11,018 nucleotides of DNA from the NCBI GenBank assembly GCA_002496355.1, contig DAJP01000003.1, positions 5,341 to 16,358 on the forward strand. The letters are read 5' to 3'. A program made the translations under genes and the position numbers. Positions 6,536 to 11,018 of this stretch are shown piece after piece. Under the pieces are notes generated by a model. That model ran no database searches. It saw only the letters and a list, made by a program, of their open reading frames with translations, and was not told the origin of the DNA. Origin of the DNA: Euryarchaeota archaeon UBA346 (lineage in GTDB: Archaea > Thermoplasmatota > E2 > DHVEG-1). Every line of letters starts with the position of its first letter. The first letter of the stretch is position 1.

Positions 6536-8341
6536 ATGGGGAAAACAATCATCCAAAAAATCTTTGAAGTTCATTGCAAGACCACTGCGACAGTAAACGA
6601 TATCATCGATGTCTCTATCGATGTACGGGTCGCCCGTGATTTCGGTGGCGCAAATGTTGTCAAACACCTTGAAGAAAAACATCTCCCGATCCATGATCCA
6701 AAACACACGTTCTTCACCTTTGACTGCAACCCAGGTGGATGCGACCAGAAATACGCGGAGAATCAGCAGATCTGCCGCGTGTTTGCACGAAAACATGGGA
6801 TAAAAATCTATGATATCAATAGTGGGATCGGCACCCATCTTGCTTTTGATGAAGGACTCGTGTTCCCAGGGGACACCTTCGTCTCAACAGATTCACATGC
6901 CAACATCCTTGGTGCGCTTGGTGCTTTCGGCCAAGGCATGGGGGATATCGATATCGCCTACGCATTCGCCCATGGGAACATCTGGTTTAAGGTTCCCCCC
7001 ACCATAAAAATTATACTCAGAGGAACACCAGCAAAGACAGCGACTCCGAAAGACGTTGTATTAAAAATCAACAAAGAGCTCGGGGCGAACGGACTTCTTG
7101 GTTATGCTGCAGAGATCTATGGACCCTATGTCGATTCCTTATCTCTGGATGGAAGGGTCACCATCGCATCCATGGCGACAGAAATGGGTGGAATCATCCT
7201 CCTGTTTCCGACTAACGAAAAAATCATGGATTACTACCGGAACACGTTTGGAATCACCATTAAACCAATTCATGCAGACTCTGATGCTCAGTATGAAAGA
7301 AGCATTGAGATCGATATCACTGGACTCCTACCACAGATAGCACGCCCGGGGCATCCCGAGGACGTCGTTGCTGTCTCTTCGGTCGGTGGTATCCTAGTCG
7401 ATTCTGGATTCATCGGTTCCTGCACAAACGGTCGAATGGAGGACATGCGCGCTGCAGCAGCAATCCTGAGAGACAAGACCATCGCACCAGGCAGAATCCT
7501 TAAAATCGTCCCCGCGACCGACATGATCTGGAACAACTGCCTCAAAGAAGGACTCCTGAAGGTCTTCAAAGACGCTGGAGCACTGGTCGGCTCAGCCGGC
7601 TGCGCAGGATGTGCCGCGGGGCAGATAGGGCAGACGGGGAAAGGAGAGGTGACCATCTCGACAGGGAACCGGAATTTCACCGGGAAACAAGGAAAAGGCG
7701 AAATCTATTTAGCATCTCCTCAAACGGTTGCCGCATCACTGGTGGCTGGGTACATCATTACAAGTGACGCGATCCCGAAAAAACCAGTCCCTGTGAAAGT
7801 CGAACCCCTCTCCACAAAAACACTACCGGAACAAACAAAAGAACGAAAAGTTCCCCCGCTGGTAATCGAAGGAAGGGTCTGGGTCATCCAAAAAGACAAC
7901 ATCGACACGGACATGATCTATCACAATCGTCATCTCGCGATCACCAACACCTCTGAGATGGGACCCTATACGTTCGGGAATCTTAAGGGATACGAACAGT
8001 TCGCAAAAGAAGCACAGAAAGGAGACATCGTGGTCGTCGGAAAGAACTTTGGTTGTGGTAGCTCTCGACAGCAGGCAGTTGATTGTTTCAAGGCACTTGG
8101 GATTGGAGTCATCATCGCTGAATCCTTTGGTGCTATCTATGAGCGGAACGCCATCAACAGTGGAATGCCAATCCTTACCTCAGAGGGGATCACAAAAAAA
8201 CTCCATGACAAGGACCTGATATCTGTTGATTTCATCAAAGGTCTTATCAACGATAAGACTCAGAAAAAAAATTATAATACAAAACCATTTTCAGAGACTC
8301 AGAAAGAAATCTTTCTACGTGGTGGATTGCTCGGAGGTTAA
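6536..8341 (+). CDS. Fused large/small-subunit aconitase-family dehydratase (LeuC-LeuD or homoaconitase type)
   Basis: This is a 601-aa [4Fe-4S] hydro-lyase that isomerises a hydroxy acid by dehydration and rehydration. Residues 1-410 are the large subunit: STDSHANILG (117-126) contains the conserved D-S-H, and the cluster cysteines are C296 (GSCTNGR) and C356/C359 (GCAGC), the usual 60-then-3 spacing. A Lys/Pro-rich linker (about 411-445) joins the small-subunit domain (446-601), which has the N-I-D-T-D strand, a recognition loop RHLAIT (465-470) and GKNFGCGSSR (502-511). Large and small subunits are usually separate genes in archaea; here they are one chain, much shorter than classical aconitases (about 900 aa) or fungal Leu1 (about 780 aa). 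Substrate is not determined; a citrate, isopropylmalate or homocitrate enzyme is possible. It is the first gene of the operon. The ATG is preceded by only weak SD-like sequence (GGAG, 11 nt away), but the N-terminus MGKTIIQKIF fits the family. Confidence 0.9.
   Translation: MGKTIIQKIFEVHCKTTATVNDIIDVSIDVRVARDFGGANVVKHLEEKHLPIHDPKHTFFTFDCNPGGCDQKYAENQQICRVFARKHGIKIYDINSGIGTHLAFDEGLVFPGDTFVSTDSHANILGALGAFGQGMGDIDIAYAFAHGNIWFKVPPTIKIILRGTPAKTATPKDVVLKINKELGANGLLGYAAEIYGPYVDSLSLDGRVTIASMATEMGGIILLFPTNEKIMDYYRNTFGITIKPIHADSDAQYERSIEIDITGLLPQIARPGHPEDVVAVSSVGGILVDSGFIGSCTNGRMEDMRAAAAILRDKTIAPGRILKIVPATDMIWNNCLKEGLLKVFKDAGALVGSAGCAGCAAGQIGQTGKGEVTISTGNRNFTGKQGKGEIYLASPQTVAASLVAGYIITSDAIPKKPVPVKVEPLSTKTLPEQTKERKVPPLVIEGRVWVIQKDNIDTDMIYHNRHLAITNTSEMGPYTFGNLKGYEQFAKEAQKGDIVVVGKNFGCGSSRQQAVDCFKALGIGVIIAESFGAIYERNAINSGMPILTSEGITKKLHDKDLISVDFIKGLINDKTQKKNYNTKPFSETQKEIFLRGGLLGG
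8333..8338 (+). promoter_or_regulatory. RBS that sets the start of the second dehydratase gene
   Basis: GGAGGT lies inside the last codons of the fused gene, 7 nt before ATG 8346 and 13 nt before ATG 8352. The frame is open upstream to 8226, but that start would place 40 unrelated residues before the conserved N-terminus and overlap the preceding gene by 116 nt. The RBS supports 8346. Confidence 0.75.
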
Positions 8342-8345
8342 GACC

Positions 8346-9614
8346 ATGAATATGACGTTTGCAGAAAAAATCCTTGCCCACTATGGTGGGGAAAAACAGG
8401 TCCAACCCGGTCAGATCGTTACCGTGCAACCGGATCATCTGCTGATGCATGACAATGCAGCACCAATCATCTCAAAGATCCAACCAGAATTAAAGGAATA
8501 TGGAATCTACAACAAAGAGCTTCCCGTGATTGTCTTAGACCATGTGATTCCTGCGGCTGCAGAAAAAAACGCGGTGCAACATAAACAGATCCGCGAGTTC
8601 GTCAAGACGTTTAATATCCTCAATTTCTTTGACGTGGGATATGGCATCTGTCATCAGATAATCATCGAAAAAGGTCTCGCACTCCCCGGCACACTTCTGT
8701 TAGGGAGCGATTCCCATACCTGTTCCTATGGTGCGGTCGGTGCATTCTCCTCAGGGATCGACCGGACCGAGGCAGCCGCGTTGCTTCTGACCGGTGAGAC
8801 ATGGCTTAAAGTCCCACAAAGCATAAAGATAACTTTACAGAAGAAGCTCCCTCGATTTGTGACTGCAAAGGATGTCATCTTATCGATTATTGGTGATGTC
8901 TCCGCATCAGGTGCCGATTACTGCTCAGTGGAGTTCCATGGGGCGGTTACGCAATTCTCTGTCGATGAACGATTCACCATCGCGAACATGGGCGTGGAGA
9001 TGGGGGCGAAAAACGCGATGTTCCCCGTGGATGATGTGACCCAGCAGTATCTGCGTTCGATTGGTGTTCCCAAATCGAAATACAAACCAGTATACCCTGA
9101 TCCTGATGCAACCTATGACAAAGAGCTGACCTATGACCTCAGCCAACTCGGACCTGTCGTTGCAGTCCCCCATAGTGTGGACAACGTCAAATCAGTATCC
9201 GAGGTCGAAGGAATCGAAATCCAACAATGCCTGCTAGGGACCTGTACGAACGGTCGGGTCTCTGATTTCCAGGCTGCTGCGAAAATTCTGAAAGGAAAAA
9301 AAGTCCATCCGACCGTCCGGTTATTATTACTTCCTGCATCACGAGCCATCTACCTGGAGGCAGTAAAGCAAGGATATATCACGACATTGGTTGAGGCAGG
9401 AGGAACCGTGCTACCACCAGGATGCGGACCCTGTCTGGGGGCACATCAAGGCGTGCTGGCACCTGGTGAACGATGCCTGAGCACATCAAATCGGAACTTC
9501 AAAGGACGAATGGGATGCAAAGATGCAGAAATCTATCTTGCTAGCCCGGTGACTGTTGCGGTGTCTGCGATTCATGGAAAGATCACTGATCCTCGCAAGG
9601 AGGCGAAAAAATGA
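8346..9614 (+). CDS. leuC: 3-isopropylmalate dehydratase / homoaconitase large subunit
   Basis: This 422-aa protein is the cluster-bearing large subunit of a heterodimeric aconitase-superfamily enzyme. Its length is normal for archaeal LeuC/HacA proteins. The sequence shows MTFAEKILAHYGG, GSDSHTCSYGA (120-130) with the conserved D-S-H, GTCTNGRVSD (C300) and PPGCGPCLGAH (C360, C363), giving all three cluster ligands at the expected spacing, then STSNRNFKGRMG and EIYLASPVTVA, all typical of the family. Its partner is the next gene, overlapping by 4 nt; the fused dehydratase gene ends 4 nt upstream, so the three genes are probably co-transcribed and translationally coupled. LeuC acts in leucine synthesis; HacA acts on homocitrate-type substrates in lysine or coenzyme B pathways. 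No leuA, leuB or other pathway gene lies in the window to decide, so the symbol is by family only. Confidence 0.9.
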   Translation: MNMTFAEKILAHYGGEKQVQPGQIVTVQPDHLLMHDNAAPIISKIQPELKEYGIYNKELPVIVLDHVIPAAAEKNAVQHKQIREFVKTFNILNFFDVGYGICHQIIIEKGLALPGTLLLGSDSHTCSYGAVGAFSSGIDRTEAAALLLTGETWLKVPQSIKITLQKKLPRFVTAKDVILSIIGDVSASGADYCSVEFHGAVTQFSVDERFTIANMGVEMGAKNAMFPVDDVTQQYLRSIGVPKSKYKPVYPDPDATYDKELTYDLSQLGPVVAVPHSVDNVKSVSEVEGIEIQQCLLGTCTNGRVSDFQAAAKILKGKKVHPTVRLLLLPASRAIYLEAVKQGYITTLVEAGGTVLPPGCGPCLGAHQGVLAPGERCLSTSNRNFKGRMGCKDAEIYLASPVTVAVSAIHGKITDPRKEAKK

Positions 9615-10102
9615 CCATCTGGAAGTACGGAGATAACATCAACACCGACATGCTCTTTCCCGGTAAATACACCTATACCTGTAGCACCGCGGATGAAATC
9701 AAACCACATCTGCTTGAGGATCTAGACCCTTTGTTTGTGAAAAACGTAAAAGAAGGCGACCTGATCATCGCTGGAAAAAACTTTGGCTGTGGAAGCTCAC
9801 GGGAACAACCAGTCCTGGGACTCAAAGCGGTAGGAATCAGAGCAGTTGTTGCTGAAAGTTTCGCACGGATTTTCTATCGATCCTCCATCAATCAAGGGCT
9901 TCTCCTCGTTGAATGCCCTGAGGCGGTGAAGGCGTACAAAAAGGGAGACACGGTCTCATTGGATGTTGAAAGAGGAACTATTTCCATTGGGTCTCAAATT
10001 TTTTCGTTCCCAAAACTCCCCAAAGAGATCTTGGCGATCTGTGACGCGGGTGGACTGTTACCGTATACAAGACTGAGGCTTCAGCAGAAGAAAAAACGAT
10101 AA
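9611..10102 (+). CDS. leuD: 3-isopropylmalate dehydratase / homoaconitase small subunit
   Basis: This 163-aa protein is the swivelling small subunit that completes the active site of the preceding large subunit. It shows the standard order: NINTDMLFPGKYTYT (9-23), GDLIIAGKNFGCGSSREQ (49-66) with the GSSR substrate-binding signature, and AESFARIFYRSSINQGL (81-97). The recognition loop reads YTYT, lacking the arginine of the YLRT loop described for methanogen homoaconitase. This argues weakly against a homocitrate-type substrate. The gene overlaps the large-subunit gene in an ATGA arrangement, and AAGGAGG (9597-9603) lies 7 nt before the ATG. The C-terminus has a basic tail, LRLQQKKKR. The leuD symbol is by family; substrate is unproven. 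Confidence 0.9.
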   Translation: MTIWKYGDNINTDMLFPGKYTYTCSTADEIKPHLLEDLDPLFVKNVKEGDLIIAGKNFGCGSSREQPVLGLKAVGIRAVVAESFARIFYRSSINQGLLLVECPEAVKAYKKGDTVSLDVERGTISIGSQIFSFPKLPKEILAICDAGGLLPYTRLRLQQKKKR

Positions 10103-10113
10103 TATAGTTTTTC

Positions 10114-10149
10114 AAAAAAAAACAATAAAAAGGAAAAAATGTTTTTCCT
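10114..10149 (-). terminator. Hairpin and T-tracts between convergent genes
   Basis: AGGAAAAA (10131-10138) and TTTTTCCT (10142-10149) form a perfect 8-bp inverted repeat with a 3-nt loop, two bases after the stop codon of the 62-aa gene. Downstream on the minus strand come short T runs and a run of nine T (10114-10122). This is a good terminator for the minus-strand gene. For the plus-strand dehydratase operon the best signals are the weaker T5 at 10108-10112 and the T5 arm of the same hairpin. Confidence 0.6.
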
Positions 10150-10151
10150 CG

Positions 10152-10340
10152 TTAGTCGTCATCGTAGATTTCTAGCGTTTCGAAGAACTCAGGGGTAAAG
10201 TAATACCCGCAGGCTGTTTTTTCAATGAGTCCTTTTCGGACACAGCGATCAAACAGATCATCCTGAACAGTCACGACTTCTTCATACATGGTTTTTTCTT
10301 TTGATTTTGTTCTTGTTGTTTTGGTTTTCTTCTTCACCAT
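10152..10340 (-). CDS. Small 62-aa protein, charged, possible winged-helix remnant
   Basis: I do not recognise this protein. The N-terminal 16 residues are almost all Lys, Thr, Arg and Ser (MVKKKTKTTRTKSKEK), a probably disordered basic tail. Residues about 20-62 look folded (VTVQDDLFDRCVRKGLIEK, then ACGYYFTPEFFETLEIYDDD) and end in a strongly acidic tip. The pattern of a helix, KGLIEK, then GYYFTPEFFETL resembles the recognition helix and wing of small winged-helix proteins, but it is short for a full domain. That the gene is real is supported by a TATA box, a modest SD (AGGA, 8 nt from the ATG) and a terminator directly after its stop. No coupling to neighbours: it converges on the dehydratase operon and lies 109 nt from the hydrolase gene. 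A role in nucleic-acid binding is only a guess. Confidence 0.65.
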   Translation of the reverse strand: MVKKKTKTTRTKSKEKTMYEEVVTVQDDLFDRCVRKGLIEKTACGYYFTPEFFETLEIYDDD

Positions 10341-10393
10341 CTCTCATATCCTGCTATTGTTATTAAATAGCATGATATGCGTTGCCAATGAAC

Positions 10394-10403
10394 CTATTTA
10401 AAC
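10394..10403 (-). promoter_or_regulatory. TATA box of the 62-aa gene
   Basis: GTTTAAATAG on the minus strand matches an archaeal TATA box. It lies about 54 nt before the ATG, so the leader would be about 30 nt. A second AT-rich element (TATTTAATA on the minus strand, near 10359-10368) lies closer to the gene and could be used instead. Confidence 0.5.
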
Positions 10404-10412
10404 CTAATCTGT

Positions 10413-10455
10413 AAAAACGACAAAACGAAAGAATTAGCCTTGAAGGAAATCAAGG
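10413..10455 (-). terminator. Hairpin and T-rich tract after the hydrolase gene
   Basis: CCTTGA (10438-10443) and TCAAGG (10450-10455) form a 6-bp stem with a 6-nt loop that overlaps the TGA stop codon (10450-10452). On the minus strand it is followed by a T-rich tract with interspersed C and G, ending in five T (10413-10417). It probably ends the hydrolase transcript just before the next gene's promoter. Confidence 0.5.
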
Positions 10456-11018
10456 AGAATCAGTAACAACCAGTTCAAGGACTGGGATCCCATCGCTCCA
10501 ACACCCCATGAATCGCTGCTCAGGAGTGTTACCTAAACAATATTCTTGATTAAGACCATAGAATGCGTAATCAGTCAACGCGTCAAACAACTTCCAGGTG
10601 CTGTAATAATCCATGGCGTTCACCGATGAGCTCTTCGGGATACAGAGAGGCGCGCCATGATCAGCGACCAGCGCAGGTTTCCCGTGACGATCTGTTCGTT
10701 GAATAATATAATCCTTTTGATTCAGAGGGATCTGATCAGCGGTGGTAAAAATCGTTTTTCCAGAATAGTTCCCTACGATGGTATCGTTCTCCCCGACGAT
10801 CACCAGCAGAAGTGCCGATGCGGGAATCTCATGAAAATCTTCCATCATCGTATCAAGCCGGACAAATGGTTGGACTGGCATAATCGCTTTTGGTTGTGGA
10901 ATGCCCTCTCGTGCTGCTGAGGCTGCCATCTCCGCAGTGATACCACCACCCAGGGAATGACCAACAATAGCGAATTTATCAAGATCGGGGGTGACATGAT
11001 TCCCCTTTTGCAGGATAG
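10450..11018 (-). CDS. Alpha/beta hydrolase, C-terminal part (5' end outside window)
   Basis: The reading frame runs unbroken to the right edge, so about 188 C-terminal residues are visible and the N-terminus is missing. The protein belongs to the alpha/beta hydrolase superfamily and probably hydrolyses an ester or related bond; the substrate is unknown. The nucleophile elbow is clear: DKFAIVGHSLGGGITAEMA, with the catalytic Ser codon at 10954-10956. The likely acid residue is the Asp of VIVGENDTIVG, and the likely catalytic His is in LVADHGAPL, so the full triad appears present in the expected order. The overall pattern recalls chlorophyllase, dienelactone-hydrolase or PET-hydrolase-like members more than classical lipases, an inference from motif spacing. 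The internal Met at 10929 lies after the catalytic Ser and is not the start. Confidence 0.85.
   Translation of the reverse strand, partial: ILQKGNHVTPDLDKFAIVGHSLGGGITAEMAASAAREGIPQPKAIMPVQPFVRLDTMMEDFHEIPASALLLVIVGENDTIVGNYSGKTIFTTADQIPLNQKDYIIQRTDRHGKPALVADHGAPLCIPKSSSVNAMDYYSTWKLFDALTDYAFYGLNQEYCLGNTPEQRFMGCWSDGIPVLELVVTDSP

Noticed and set aside
6536..8341. Reading the fused dehydratase as a sequencing or assembly join of two genes
   Set aside because: The frame is continuous through a plausible Lys/Pro-rich linker, with no stop codon or internal start with RBS at the junction; a true fusion is the simpler reading.
8226..8345. Upstream extension of the split large subunit to ATG 8226
   Set aside because: The extra 40 residues match nothing in the family, overlap the fused gene, and the RBS at 8333-8338 points to ATG 8346.
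10103..10151. A-rich repeats between the convergent genes as a CRISPR or mobile-element end
   Set aside because: They are short homopolymer runs and a single hairpin, explained by termination; there are no spaced repeats, transposase or target duplications anywhere in the window.
1..11018. tRNA, rRNA or defence-system genes
   Set aside because: I saw no tRNA-like cloverleaf, rRNA segment, nuclease, methylase or toxin-antitoxin pair; every long frame with coding character is accounted for by the listed genes.

Overview
The window looks like archaeal DNA, most likely from an uncultured euryarchaeote of the Thermoplasmatota type. The evidence is the start of a group II chaperonin (thermosome) gene, TATA-box promoters of the archaeal kind, AGGAGG/GAGGTGA ribosome binding sites, and two very long exported beta-rich proteins, one with a DUF2341 domain, of a sort often seen in such genomes. 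The lineage is an inference from gene content; no rRNA is present to test it.

Layout. Positions 1-176 (minus) hold the first 58 codons of a thermosome subunit, with its RBS and TATA box at 185-240. Positions 412-6275 (minus) hold two large secreted-protein genes, probably one operon: the upstream one (943 aa) is unrecognised and contains tandem repeats; the downstream one (1001 aa) has a signal peptide, a DUF2341 domain, seven repeats that look like a beta-propeller, and Ig-like modules. A 260-bp AT-rich divergent promoter region (6276-6535) separates them from a plus-strand operon of three aconitase-superfamily genes (6536-10102): a 601-aa protein with fused large and small subunits, then a separate large subunit (422 aa) and small subunit (163 aa), linked by a 4-nt gap and a 4-nt overlap. 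Converging on this operon from the right are a small 62-aa protein gene (10152-10340, minus) and the 3' part of an alpha/beta hydrolase gene (10450-11018, minus, cut by the window edge).

How they fit together. The three-gene operon encodes two complete [4Fe-4S] hydro-lyases. They probably isomerise two different 2- or 3-hydroxy di- or tricarboxylic acids, such as isopropylmalate, citrate or homocitrate. The sequence fixes the reaction class but not the substrate, and the substrate-recognition loops of the two small-subunit domains differ from each other. The two exported proteins probably form part of the cell surface. The thermosome gene, the 62-aa gene and the hydrolase gene look like independent units. 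The three minus-strand genes or operons whose 3' ends are visible finish in a hairpin that overlaps or abuts the stop codon and is followed by T-rich sequence.
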